Assembly (NCBI GenBank): GCA_002150815.3
Contig: NDFF03000116.1
Location: 208,943 to 272,942, forward strand
DNA: 64,000 nucleotides
Source: Grammothele lineata
Taxonomy: Eukaryota > Basidiomycota > Agaricomycetes > Polyporales > Polyporaceae
Reading direction: 5' to 3'
Shown here piece after piece: positions 53,572 to 64,000 of the stretch (the stretch's first letter is position 1; each line of letters starts with the position of its first letter). The notes beneath the pieces were generated by a model that saw only the letters and a list, made by a program, of their open reading frames with translations, did not search any database and was not told where the DNA came from. Both the position numbers and the translations under genes were made by a program.

Positions 53572-55164
53572 TTACAAATTCCATAATACGCTCAACAAAC
53601 TCCCAGGAACGGTGCACCTCCATGGATGCTCACTGGCACCGTCAGTAGCCCTACTGATTACACACCCATTCTCCGAAGCAGCGAGAAAAAAGTCGGGCAG
53701 TACGGCCGTGTCTTCTTCAGAGGGAGGAATTGTATCGCTGATGTCGGCTTCAAGATCGTCCAGCGAGGTAGTAGCGAATGTCAGCGCAGGCGTGCGGAAG
53801 CTTAGGTCCTCAATGCTTTTCAATCTGCTCTTCGAAAGCAGGAACATCTGCGAAGGCGTTCGATGAATGAAAGGGCTGAAGTCGTAGGGTCGTATAACCC
53901 ACCTGCACTAACGATCCCTCCGGTGGCGCTGCATCGCTTTCCAGGGCTATCGAGCCACGAGAGGGGTCGCCAGACGTGATATGATATAGCTGTCCAAGCT
54001 GTGTTCGATGTCAATTATGCACTCGTCGTGGACATTCGCTAAACCCGTTACCTCGTGCTTCCCGCTCCTCTGCACTACCGTTCCCATGTATAAGCGCAAT
54101 TCTTTCGAAATGTTCTGGCTCGCAGAAGAAGAGACGGCGGGATGGTTTTGGAGGCTATGCAAGAGGAGCCGAGACGGATTTGCGTTGTCTAGCGCGTGCA
54201 CCAGGTTTCCTTCGGAGCTAAGCGGCCACATGAGTATGAGGCAAATGTTGTTCGTGAGCTACATCCGTTACCCACCTGGTGACAATCATCGGGCGTGTGA
54301 GCGCTTCAAGGCCCGGAAAATCGCTGCTGGTGCGCGCCCGCGACTGGGAAGATAGACATAGACCGACAGCGCCATCCGAGTAGACACTGTCTCCATAAAA
54401 AAGTGTATACGGTCTTCCTGAGACGAACGGCGTGGATGTCGCAACTAACCCTAGCTTCCAGAGCATCAGTAAGTAAAATCACAGAAGTAGTTGTCGAGAG
54501 ACGGACAGACCTTCGTGGCTAACGAGAACGTCGACAGAGCATTACTCAAGCCCTCGGGCGCGTTATCAGTGAAGTAAACTACTTCGCTAACGTCTTGTGG
54601 ACTAAGAACCCGCAGTCAGCCAAATGTAACTGGAGTAGCTCAGGTCATACCCACGTACTCCAAAGACTGCAGCGCCTCAGGCATCTTCGCCTCTCCAGAG
54701 AACCGGGCGAGAGTCTCGCTCCAACCGGTCTCCTCAGTGTATGCGCCGACGTCCCTGCCATGCCCTTGCCCTTGCCCATGTAGACCCGGGGCTCTCCATC
54801 GTCCGACCTGGACCGGGGCGCGTCCCGGTATCGCGCTCCGGAAAAGCGTCGCACGGGCGGAGTCGAACGCCGCGACAGCAACCGCTACACGCCGCTGCCA
54901 CTGTTCCCGTTCCCGACACCCGCGCACCGTCGGGATTGTACTGACCGGGACTGGCGCGGACAGACAGCCTGCGGCGCGCCCGTCTGGGGCCAGAGCCGTC
55001 ACGGCTGCGTGCAGCGCGGTGAGATCCGCGGGCGGGGTGTGGTGAGTAGCGGAGATGGCGTAGAGGAGCGGACCTTTCCCAGCGAGTGTCGGGCGCAGCT
55101 GGGCGAGATGCGCTAAGATGTCGGGGACGCTGCGCGAGAGAATAGTACTCATGTGGAGCGCCAT
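53572..55164 (-). CDS. FIST-domain protein
   Basis: Six exons in phase. The N-terminal FIST_N-like part runs from ATG 55164 (MALHMSTILSRSVPDILAHL) and includes LLYAISATHHTPPADLTALH, GRAAGCLSAP, VAVAAFDSARATLFRSAIPG and VQVGRWRAPG. After introns come VSEVVYFTDNAPEGLSNALS and the C-terminal FIST_C-like part (LVATSTPFVSGRPYTLFYGD, SVYSDGAVGLCL, ALDNANPSRLLLHSL), then LYHITSGDPSRGSIALES and MFLLSKSRLKSIEDLSFRTP. The end is FFLAASENGCVISRATDG...LLSVLWNL with a stop at 53572. FIST proteins bind small ligands as sensory modules in bacteria; the role of the stand-alone fungal form is unknown. The identification rests on motif similarity recalled by eye. Confidence 0.7.
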
Positions 55165-55596
55165 GGCTGAGATAGCGTGGCTGCAGTGGGCTTAAAGGCC
55201 TCTGCCAAACTATGAGGATCTGTAGCTATACAGGTTACCGGAATAGGTCTGCTTCGCTGGCACTGAGGTTTGGTCAGTGTATGCTGTATCTCATAGCATC
55301 AAAAAGGCTCACGTTTGTCGTAGAGCAAGTCACGTTATTCCTCTCGTTTTCACGCTCTTTGGATATGAAACCACCGAGATAACCGTGACGGTGCGGTTAC
55401 AAGTGCTGAACGCGGTGACTGTGGCACGAGGATTCGCGCTCACGGAACTGACGTAACGTTGATCGACGCGGCGCGACGCGACGCGTGTGGCTACGGGCGT
55501 CTATGATGCAACGCGTTTTCTTTGCTGGACTTCGAGGACCCAGTACCAACTTTCAGTCTCAGACATTACTATTCATGATCCCTGTCTGTTCTCAAT
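55165..55596. promoter_or_regulatory. Shared divergent promoter region
   Basis: About 430 bp between the FIST gene (minus) and the coiled-coil/zinc-finger gene (plus). No TATA box; it contains a GC-rich word series CGACGCGGCGCGACGCGACGCG near 55463-55483. Confidence 0.35.
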
Positions 55597-57365
55597 ATGT
55601 CAGCCCATCCATCCGCCGAAGTATCCTCTCAATCGCTGGCCCCCACCGCAGAGTAAGTGCGACAATCCTTATACCAATGATTTCAGTCTTAGGACCGTAC
55701 GGCAATCATACAGTGCATCCCACGAGAACTTGCCAGAAGCAATGAAGACCTTAGACGAGCGATCGATGAAGATTCTCGCCGAAACGATGAATAAATGCAT
55801 ACCTGAACTCGGCTATTCTCCCGCATTATTGCAGGAACACCGCGAGCTGAAGAAGCAGTATGACAAGCTTCGGGCGGACAACACCAAGCTTTTTCAGGAC
55901 AATTCCACCATTTCGCGGTATATGAAAGCACAGGAGCAAGAAATTCAAGGGCTGAAGGCCACCGACCACGCTCTGCGCGAGCACGCGACGATTCTCACGC
56001 GGGAACGTGAAGAGATGGCAGCTAGGCTGCACACAGCGTGCGTTCACCCTAGTGCGTAATTCTTGTCGTTCTCATTGAACCCCATGCCCCCTCAGCTTGA
56101 ATGAAATCGCGGTTCTGCGACAAGAACTATCAAGGTTCGTCCCCTCGACCATGATTGCCTCGCCCATCGGTAGAATGCCGTCTGGCCCGGAAATGCACCA
56201 CCATCCATCACCGCCGGGACAGCAGCCTATCTCGGCTGGTTCGGCCCACTCCCCTCAACATATCCCACCCCATCGTACGCTTCGTTTGGTCTCCTCCGCG
56301 ACTGTGCTAACCCACTGATCGACCATTCCCAGCTCAACACATTTCTCAACATTGGGTACCTCAACACCCAGCTCCGGGTTTTCGACAGCCACCACCGCCA
56401 CATCCTCGAACTTCACTCCCAACATTACAGCCAATCAATACTTCTGTTCCTACTAGTACCGTTCAGCAGCGACGTCCTTCCGCACCAGCGTATCTCATGC
56501 ATCGTCCCGGTTCTGCTCACAGCCCTGCGTCTGCGTCCCCACTCAACAATTTCACGGGCCTCACCTTGGCCGGCTCTCCGGTCTCCAGCAGACCAAGCTC
56601 TGCAGGCGTCCATCCAGGTCACGCCGGGCCGTCGACCTCACGACCGCCCTCATCCCGGAGCATGCATGTTCCGTCACCTGTGTCGCAGAATGCGTCCAGC
56701 AGCTCTCTTGCTGGGGCGATCATCGATCTGACTGATGAGAACCGTGGGGAGCCCGCCAGCAAGAAACGCAAGGTTGAGGAGATCCAGCCGAGTGCTGCTG
56801 CTGCTACTGTGATGGCGCCTCAGGTGATGGGATCTATGAGTCTCCCTGCATTCTCGCAGGGGCGCGCGAGCGTGCCTGTACCGCCATCTGTCCAGTCGAG
56901 TGGGCCCACCGTCTCACGTCCTCCGTCGAACCAGATGTCGCAGAGCCCCGTAAATCAGTCCCCAGCACCTCCATCTGGGCAGCAGCAGCTACCACAGCCC
57001 GCAGTGGAGCATATCCCTAATAACGAAGCGCCTGCGACTACCGATGTTGATATGGAGGAGCCTCAGACGACGGTCGAAGAGGACTGCATAGAAGCCAACT
57101 TCGATGAAGACGAAGAAGTTGAGTCAAAACTCTGGTGTAGGATGTGTCGGTGGGTGCCATTTCCCCTTCGCTCGCGACCGGTATCCGCTCAATGTTATAC
57201 AGCTCGCGCTTCAAAGGAGGCCATACGACTGAGCCCCCGACACCCTTCCTCAATGCACGGCAGGATGAGCTTATCAAGCACTGCGAGACGGTACATCCGC
57301 GTGGATGGGAGATTCTCAAGACCAAGATGGCGGAGCAGCGCGCTCTTGAGAACGCTCCTGCTTGA
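55597..57365 (+). CDS. Coiled-coil, Ser/Pro-rich protein with C-terminal zinc-finger-like motif
   Basis: Starts at ATG 55597 (MSAHPSAEVSSQSLAPTAE). An amphipathic coiled coil follows (EHRELKKQYDKLRADNTKLF, REHATILTREREEMAARLHT). A long disordered Ser/Pro/Gln-rich middle contains a probable nuclear localisation signal (ASKKRKVEE) next to a SUMO-interaction-like patch (AIIDLTDENRG). The acidic stretch DCIEANFDEDEEVESKLW leads into a CxxC...H...H pair (LWCRMCRSRFKGG, then LIKHCETVHPRGWEIL), which looks like a degenerate C2H2-type finger. Introns verified by frame: GA/GACC, GC/CTTG, C/CTCA, TGG/CCAATC and CG/CTCGCG. Likely nuclear. The specific family is not recognised. Confidence 0.7.
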
Positions 57366-57679
57366 GCTCTCCTGTTGGCCAAGGGATGAGCCTTCATCTA
57401 TGTTGCTCTTTTCAGTGTTCATCATCAAATACCCTATTAATCGAGCATGAGATCACAGCAACGGCGCCGTATATAGGAGAGGTATTGTTGAGGCGAGGGA
57501 AGTCTGCTTCCTTGTAGATAGTGTGGATTCAACCATACTTACGCTGCCGCTATCTCTCGTGTATGGTGAGTGGTGGGTTTTTATATTCTAAAGAAGCGCA
57601 TCTCTTCTTACTCTACCAGACATGTTGTACCGTGGTCTACCTCTCGAAATATGCCTGCCATGGAAACATCTGACAGCCA
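57366..57679. other. Convergent 3' intergenic region
   Basis: About 310 bp between two convergent 3' ends. T-rich near 57560-57590; nothing else is seen. Confidence 0.4.
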
Positions 57680-59486
57680 CTACAGCTTCGCATGCTCGCC
57701 AGGGCCGGGAGGAACGCCGCTGGAGTTGTAGCGCAAGACCTCCTTCTGCTTCCTAAACACGTCCTCCCTGATCGAGCGATATCCAGCGACCGTCATGAGT
57801 ATGTCGAGGTCCGCGAGGAGGCTCTTGATGACGTGTCGACAACCGTGTATGCCTTCGTGGGACATGCCCCACACGAAGAGACGGCCGATCATGACGACGT
57901 CCGCCCCGAGAGCGATGGCCTTGAACACGTCCGCGCCGGTGCGGATCCCCGAGTCGTAAATGATCGTCATCTCTGGAAAGTCGCCCGTCAGACATAGAAG
58001 AACACGAACAGCCATCAAGACACTCACTATCTCCGACGGCCTCCACGATCTCCGGGAGCGCGTCCAGGCTCGCGACTGCGCCGTCGACCTGGCGCCCAGC
58101 GTGGTTCGTGACCACGACCCCTTCGCAGCCAACCTCGAGGGCCTTCAGCGCGTCCGCCGCGCACTGCACGCCCTTGAGGACGAACGGGCGTCCGCCCGAG
58201 ATACGCTTCCATTCGCCCGCAAGCCACTTGATCTTGTCCCAGGTGTGCGCCTTGCCGTGCCACACACTGGAGTCGATCCACTTGCCCTTGTCTTTCGCGA
58301 GCTCATCGCCGTGCTTCGCCATAAAAGCCGGATCGGACTCGCCCAGCTCGTTGCCAGGTGTGCCCGGGTAGTAGAAGCTGTGCCACGAGAACGCTGGTCA
58401 GCGGTAGTCTGAGGAGGTCATAGGAAGGAGAGGACGGACGTGTAGTTCGCGATGTTGATATCCGTGGGACGCCAGCCCAGCTGCCAGGTGTCTGTTGTGA
58501 GCATCAGCGCGTCGAAGCCGGACTTCCATGCACGTTCAAGCAAGGATAGGGTCTGTGGCATCGCAATATGTTGTCAGTCCTTATGGAGAGCAGCCCCCTT
58601 ACGAGCGAAACAACTTACGATCTCGTCGTCGTGGCCCATGTAGAGCTGAAAGAAACGAGGACTCTTCGCATCGCCCCCGTTAGGACCTGCATACCCCACA
58701 GACATGAGAGGCCGGCTCCAGCACAACGGGCCCGGTGCAAAACTGACCACTATATTCATGCACGGAGTTGCTCTCGTTCTTCTCAGAGGCGCCTTCATCA
58801 TTCGCGCGCGCAACTTCTTCGATGGATTGAGAGGAAGCGGTTGACAGACAGTACTGGCGAAGTGACCATTTCAACTCCCAACGGATACGTTGAGCCGTTA
58901 TTGATAACTCACTGGCATTCCTAGTTCTCCGGCCACACGGGCCGGAATCAATTCTCCCAGAGGAGAGTACAGTTTGTTAATCCCGATCGGCGCGAACAGG
59001 ATGGGGACGGGGATCTTGTGACCGAAGATAGTAGCTGTATTAAGCACGTTCAACGATCAGCGTGAGTAGGCGGTGGATGGCTCAATTAACCACATACTAG
59101 TGAGGTCCCTAGTATTTGTATCGACGCAAGCACGAGGGATGATACGCCATCTATAAAACGCTTCTCTGTCACACAAACCGGGTGAGATTGCGACCAGGGC
59201 TGCAAAGGCAAACATCAACAGACCTATTTGCTTTGTCCGTCCATCCAAGTCCGGCGTTCGAGTTGGCATAGAAATATCCACGATCATTCAGCTTCTTCTT
59301 GGTGGATTCCTGCAGCTCGTCAGGGTGAACGGAGAAGCTTGGCACTAGAACAAGTGAATCAGCCAAGGCTTCTCAAGCGACTGTAAAGTACGTACAGATA
59401 CCAGTCTCCCCGCCCCGTCTAAACATCTCGCGCTGGTAGAGCGAGTAGTGGGGAGAGGGACCCTTGGGCTTGTTCTCGGGATCCAT
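57680..59486 (-). CDS. FMN-dependent alpha-hydroxy-acid dehydrogenase, lactate 2-monooxygenase-like
   Basis: Flavoenzyme oxidising a 2-hydroxy acid such as lactate. Starts at ATG 59486 (MDPENKPKGPSPHYSLYQRE). There is no cytochrome b5 domain, so it is not a CYB2-type dehydrogenase. FMN barrel motifs in order: WRIIPRACVDTNTRDL, ILFAPIGINKLYSPLGELIP, YCLSTASSQSIEEVA, RFFQLYMGHDDEI, LMLTTDTWQLGWRP, SDPAFMAKHGDELAKDKGKW, SSVWHGKAHTWDKI, PFVLKGVQCAADALKAL, GVVVTNHAGRQVDG (active-site His/Arg), IIYDSGIRTGADVFKAIALG and VMIGRLFVWG. The block GWRPTDINIANY followed by FYYPGTPGNE fits fungal proteins annotated as lactate 2-monooxygenase. About eight introns. Substrate specificity is inferred. Confidence 0.87.
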
Positions 59487-60039
59487 TGCTAAAGTCTAGG
59501 GTGGGCGTAGAAGAAGTAGGAAGGGAATTGAAGGACAGAACGGGCTGAGGCTGCTGAAGGTGACGAGCAAGACGTGCCCGCCTTTATACTCCAGCCTATG
59601 AAGGCGCAGTGACATCACCGTTGGAACGCGTCGACATCGCTCGCGCACCGACGGGATCGCTCGACTCGCGCGGCGGCGAGCCGTCATCCGTCGTCGCGCG
59701 CACGTATTGGAAACTACAACGGGGCGCCGCGATACCCATCCCGAGAGCAGTGGGAAGACAACGACGCGGCTCTCCGTCGATACGCGACCGACGCGCGCCC
59801 TGAGCCAGACGGGACGCGCGGGACCGTCGTGCAGGCGCGTGACGTCATACCCGCCATCGCGCGTGTCCCCTATTCGGTCGTGGACACTCGTGAAGATAGG
59901 ACATCAAACCTCCACTTTTATTCAAGACAAGACCAACTAGCTTGTGCGTATGTGCACCAGCATGGTCCGTACACATTAGTACAACAGTCTTTCCGCTACA
60001 ACCAATCCCATTGAGCCCCAGAAACGGGAAGGTCGTACG
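59487..60039. other. Intergenic region upstream of the FMN enzyme
   Basis: About 550 bp holding the FMN-enzyme promoter and the 3' UTR of the peptidase gene. GC-rich with CGTCGCGCG-type words near 59640-59830. No gene is seen. Confidence 0.4.
59582..59588 (-). promoter_or_regulatory. TATA box of the FMN-dependent enzyme gene
   Basis: TATAAAG on the minus strand, about 100 bp upstream of the ATG at 59486. Confidence 0.65.
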
Positions 60040-63000
60040 TTAAACCTTGATCGTCTCCGAGAGCTTGTCGAGGAGCGCCGACACACGGGCCGCCTCCTGC
60101 TCCGCGAGGGTGATGTTCTTCTCAAAGGTGAGCGCCTCCGTGATCGACGGGAGCGTCGTCGCGCCGTATCCTGGAAATTCACAACAATCAGCCCTTCTAT
60201 CTCTACTTCCAATATCCAACCGGAACCCCGTCGCCAAATCGTCGCTGTCCCGCACGGAAGAAATTCCGTGAGACGCGGGATTGGCGGCACAGCGCGAGCC
60301 ACAACAGACGACCAGGAGGCGGGAGACGGAGGAGCGTAAAGGGGCGTGCACGCACCGAGCCACTTGCCGGGCGCGACCGCGAGATGCTTGTACCACTCGC
60401 GGTCCTTGATGCCCTCCTCATGGATGAAGCCGCGCTCGAACGCGACGAGCTTCGCGTTCGCCGCCTGCACACGCTTCGCCGCAGCGATGAACTTGCGGAT
60501 GGGCGCAGGAATTCCGTGGTGGAAGATCTTGCGGAGGATCTTCTTGAGCCACTTGGGGAGGTACCCGTGCATGCACTTGCCGTACTCGCCCTCGGACTTG
60601 CGCCCGGGGAGCTTGTCGAGCAGCTCGCGGAACTTGGCCTCTGCTTCGGTCTTCTCCGCGTCGAGCGCGGCGGACGCGGCCTGGAGGTTGGTGATGGACT
60701 TGCGGAGACCAGTGAAGTCGGCGGATGCCCCCAGGGAAGCACCGATTTGCTCAACCCTGGTCACAGAAGACGTCAGTCTCGAGGCTGAAGCAGACAGAAC
60801 CACCGCGGACACTCACTTGTCGAGGTACTTGTCGAGCTCAGCAGCGTAGTGAGTAGTATTGAGGGGAAGGATGATCGAGTCAGTAAGACGGAGGGTCACG
60901 AGACCGAGGTGCTTCGCAACAGCCACCTAGACACCAGAAGTTAGATCTGATACACCGAAAGAGATTGAAGGCGTACGTGACGAATGAACCCCGGGTCGGC
61001 GTATACCTCTTGCCACCGTTGCGAATCATAGATCGAATGATAGTGGTATGGCGCATCGTTCGGGGTAGCAGAGAAACCTTGGTCCATGCTCGCAACCTAT
61101 GATCGCATGCTCAGCAGGAATAATCTCCGTGAGAAACTAGAATGTACGCACACCGAGGTACTGGAGGAAGGGCGTGTAGTCGCTTCCGGAGCCGAGGGGC
61201 GGGATGTCGAGGTTCGACTTCACGTAGCTCTGACGTTCGGCCACGAACGCGTCCATGACCTCAGCGTCCATGCCACCATGGAACGGCCCGTCGTCCTGTC
61301 GCGCATCCCAGAGGTTCTTCGTGGGGTCGCTCGGGTGTGGAACATCGAGAGCGGCACCTTTGATGAGGTGGGCCAACGACGGAGACGCGGACGCCTGCCA
61401 TTGCGAGCCGACCACGGAAACGTCTGAGGAGACAAGGAATTAGCATCCATGGCGTCAGAACGAGGTCAAGCACTTACCGAGGTTGATATATGCGACCAAA
61501 TTCTCGCGGATCCAGTCGGGGAAATCCTCTGCCCACTCGGTGCTCCCGATCAGACCGTACTAATACCCAAGCTCAATATACAAAACTTCAATGAAGACCG
61601 GGCGCACGTACCTCCTCAGCATCCCAGCTCGCAAAGACGACGTTGCGAAGGGGCTTCCAGCCACTCCTCAACAGAGCGCCGTAGCCGCGAACCACTTCGT
61701 GGATGGAAACGGTGCCAGACGTGGGGTCCGCAGCACCCATAACCCAAGCTAATCGTATTCCCGTGAGCTCATCGCCGTAATGCCAGGGAATGACAGCATA
61801 CCATCGCGGTGGCAACCGACAAGGACGGTCTCGTTCTTGATGTGACCAGGAATGACGGCCATAGTGTTCCAGATGGGGATGACCCTGGTGTTGACTGCGG
61901 TGGATGTTCAGCTACTATCTCCAGCTTACTGTCACAGAAAAACGCCTACCATGGTTGACGAGCTTGATCTTCTTCTCGCTCGGCTTGCCTAGCATCCCAA
62001 ACGCGGCCTCCGGCTCTGCGCCAGAGATCTCCTTCAGCAGCACCTGCGCGTTCGCCCACGAGATGGGCAAGCTCGGGATCTTCGGGATGTTCTCGCCCTC
62101 GGTGCGGGTCGCGTTCTCGTAGGCGGGCAAGCCGGGGGTAGTTGGGTCGCCGGGGTACAGGGAGATGAACTGCACGCTTCCGCGCTGCACAGACGTCGGG
62201 TTACGCGCGGGGCCTTCGGGATACGGAGCGTAGCCATTCGCAACAGTGACTGCACCATCGTCGCGCGGGTCTGAGTAGATGAGCACACCAGCAGCGCCGA
62301 GCTCCTGGGCGCCCTTGATCTGCGTACCGTAGGCTCAATACACTAGGATGGCTGAAGGAGACGCGTCACGAACCTTGAGACCACGGAAGACAGCTCCGTA
62401 GCGCGCAAGGACAATCTTGCCCTTGAGATCGCCACCGTTTGCGATAATTGCGTCATAGTCCTCCTTGCGACCGTAGTTCACGTATACGACCTCGCCCGTG
62501 ACCTCGCCGTCCGCACTCAGTCCGTGGAAAGTGGGGACAGCATCGCGATATTTGGCAGCCTCGGGGTCACGGGGATCACCATCCTCAACCAAATCGGCCT
62601 CCCACTCTGGCTGGCCGTCCTCGCCAAGGATGGTCAAGGCACGGTCAAGCGGGGTGTTCATGACGGGGAAGTACTTGTCGATCCAGGCAGTCGGCTTGCG
62701 CAATTTGTGAATGTTAAGCACAGCCGACTGGGACTCGGGAGAGCCCGCGGGGAACACAGGGACCTCGTCAGGAGCGGGAATACCGAACTCTTCTTGGAAG
62801 AGCTTAAGGATGACTGTAGCGTCGGAGAAATCCTCCAAGCCGCCGGCGATATGGGGGTGGGTAGCGTACTGGCGGGATGTAGCGAGCGCAGAAACAGGGT
62901 CAGGTACGGAGCTACAGGCGAATACGATGGGGGTTTCGTTCAGTCAGAGTGATACTTGGGTTGCACGAATGGATTCAAAGACATACAGGTAGAGCTCTTC

Positions 63001-63258
63001 CGCCTCCTCGGGAGTCACCCTTGCGTGCCGCATGAACGCACGCATAGCCCACGGTTTCTCGTGCGGGCCATCTGCCTTCAGAAAGAAGAGTGCGGTATGC
63101 AAAACCGTCGAGTACAGAGCGTAGATGGCGAAGGTCCATGCTATGACCCTCATTCCCTTATTGCCAGAGGGTGAGGACTGGTACCACCGCCGCTTCTGCA
63201 GGACACCGGCATCTTCGACGGCCTCTTCCTCATCAGCAAATTGGCTGCAAGCATACAA
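60040..63258 (-). CDS. Glutamate carboxypeptidase II-type (M28B) membrane metallopeptidase
   Basis: Type II membrane peptidase of the GCPII/transferrin-receptor family. An acidic-basic cytosolic tail and one TM (RVIAWTFAIYALYSTVLHTA) precede the PA domain (GEVTGEVVYVNYGRKEDYDA, LKGKIVLARYGAVFRGLKIK, GAAGVLIYSDPRDDG, NPTSVQRGSVQFI) and the two-zinc peptidase domain. The zinc and catalytic set is complete after splicing: CHRDAWVMGAADPTSG (His, bridging Asp), SWDAEEYGLIGSTEW (Glu-Glu), AYINLD (Asp) and DAPYHYHSIYDS (last His). The C-terminal transferrin-receptor-type dimerisation domain starts near 60800 (ITNLQAASAALDAEKTEAEA) and ends at 60040 (LLDKLSETIKV). About ten introns. The 5' end is uncertain: MRVIAW at 63153 is the first in-frame ATG here, but the tail upstream (DEEEAVEDAGVLQKRRW) looks coding, so a further first exon probably exists. 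Confidence 0.85.
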
Positions 63259-63969
63259 CGCGTTATAGCGCCCTCCCGGGTATGGCGGTGCTCGGCCGGC
63301 GCTCAGCTGGCGCCGCGGGGAATGACCGCACGCCGGTCATACATCGCAGGTCCACATGATGTATGACCAGACATCGCGGGTGCGGGTGTAGTATGGTCAA
63401 CATTCAACAGGACTGATGTCGTATGGTTATGCAATGGTAGTACTACAGCTTGTGGGCAAAATACAGACCATACAATGGCCAAATACTGCCTGTCACGGCC
63501 ACTGCCCGTGATGTATGGGGGTATCCAGAGTGCCCGAATGTTCAAAATTACATGTAAATGCTACACTATGCCGTCCTTGCGTCAGGATACAGAACAGAAC
63601 GGGGGTAAGCGTCGCAGCTAGAAATGGGACACGAGGGCTGCGCCGCGGTCATGTGACGAACGCGCGGCGCGTCACTGCGAAAGCTCGCGCGACGTCATCG
63701 CGTCATCCAAGTGCCCTTCCTCTGCCTTCGTTGCCCTCCTCTTCGCTCATGTCCTCGATCTCCAGCCCGCCTGAAGCCCTTTGCCCCGACACATCTACTT
63801 CGCCCGCCCACGGGTATATAAATATCCCCAAGCGCGCTCGACCCCCACTTGACACTTTGCCTTTCGTCCTTCATGAACGTCTCCTCAGGCCACCTCAGCT
63901 GACCCCCGCCCTGTATCCCCCGGCTTTCCGCCGCCTCTCTTGCTGTTTCCTTGCCTCTTCACTGTCTCC
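63259..63969. other. Intergenic region with short inverted motifs and a promoter
   Basis: About 710 bp. The part from 63330 to 63500 has interspersed inverted words, e.g. GGTCATACAT at 63335-63344 against ATGTATGACC at 63359-63368, and GTATGGTC against GACCATAC. The right part has the TATA box of the next gene and a pyrimidine-rich leader. Confidence 0.5.
63815..63824 (+). promoter_or_regulatory. TATA box of the gene leaving the right edge
   Basis: TATATAAATA, about 145 bp upstream of the ATG at 63970, followed by a C/T-rich leader. Confidence 0.7.
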
Positions 63970-64000
63970 ATGCCAAATCCATGTGGTACGTCAGCTGACT
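63970..64000 (+). CDS. First exon of an unidentified gene (partial)
   Basis: ATG CCA AAT CCA TGT G followed by a consensus donor GTACGT at about 63986. The exon encodes only MPNPC before the intron, so nothing can be said of the product. It is supported by the TATA box and pyrimidine-rich leader upstream. Confidence 0.4.
   Translation, partial: MPNPCGTSAD

Noticed and set aside
1..64000. tRNA, rRNA or CRISPR-like arrays
   Set aside because: None recognised by eye on either strand. CRISPR is not expected in a fungal nuclear genome, and a tRNA could be missed without a covariance search.

Overview
The window is nuclear DNA of a filamentous basidiomycete, most likely an Agaricomycete of the wood-decay type. 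The genes are dense, sit on both strands, and are cut by many 45-75 bp GT-AG introns. The coding DNA is GC-rich, and several families look agaricomycete-specific: a seven-TM-like protein with an ESGxxYC motif, a GPI-type small secreted protein and an expanded P450. The order is an inference from family content; the kingdom and phylum are well supported.

Layout from left to right: a partial SWI3/RSC8-type chromatin remodeller (-); a probable mitochondrial helical-repeat protein (+); an intergenic stretch with a 390 bp TIR element (MITE-like); a 13-exon cytochrome P450 (+); a syntaxin-6/Tlg1 Qc-SNARE (-); a Mahogunin-type RING E3 ligase (-); a full-length Ty3/Gypsy chromovirus-like LTR retrotransposon at 13.6-23.2 kb (-) whose outer edge truncates a neighbouring gene; the glycogen branching enzyme GLC3 (-); a membrane-anchored spermidine-synthase-like protein (+); the Rab7 GTPase YPT7 (+); an AT-richer multi-TM protein (+); and a BTB/POZ protein (+) with a second small TIR element inside an intron.

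From 38.0 to 44.7 kb lies a tandem array of four paralogous genes, all on the minus strand. They encode short single-pass membrane proteins with a coiled coil and an eight-cysteine outer domain. That domain is itself two copies of one four-cysteine module. I know of no function for this family and regard it as the most interesting part of the window. One copy lacks the cysteine domain, one is decaying in its second module, and two look complete.

The right part holds metabolic and trafficking genes: a 2OG-Fe(II) oxygenase (+), a small GPI-type secreted protein (+), an aldehyde dehydrogenase (+), the ESCRT-III protein VPS60 (-), a FIST-domain protein (-), a coiled-coil/zinc-finger protein (+), an FMN-dependent lactate-monooxygenase-like enzyme (-), a glutamate carboxypeptidase II (M28) type II membrane peptidase (-), and the TATA box and first exon of a gene leaving the right edge. 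There is no operon logic. Apart from the tandem array, neighbours look functionally unrelated, with divergent pairs sharing short intergenic promoters.

All exon junctions were placed by eye from GT/AG sites and reading-frame continuity. Ends marked uncertain need transcript data.
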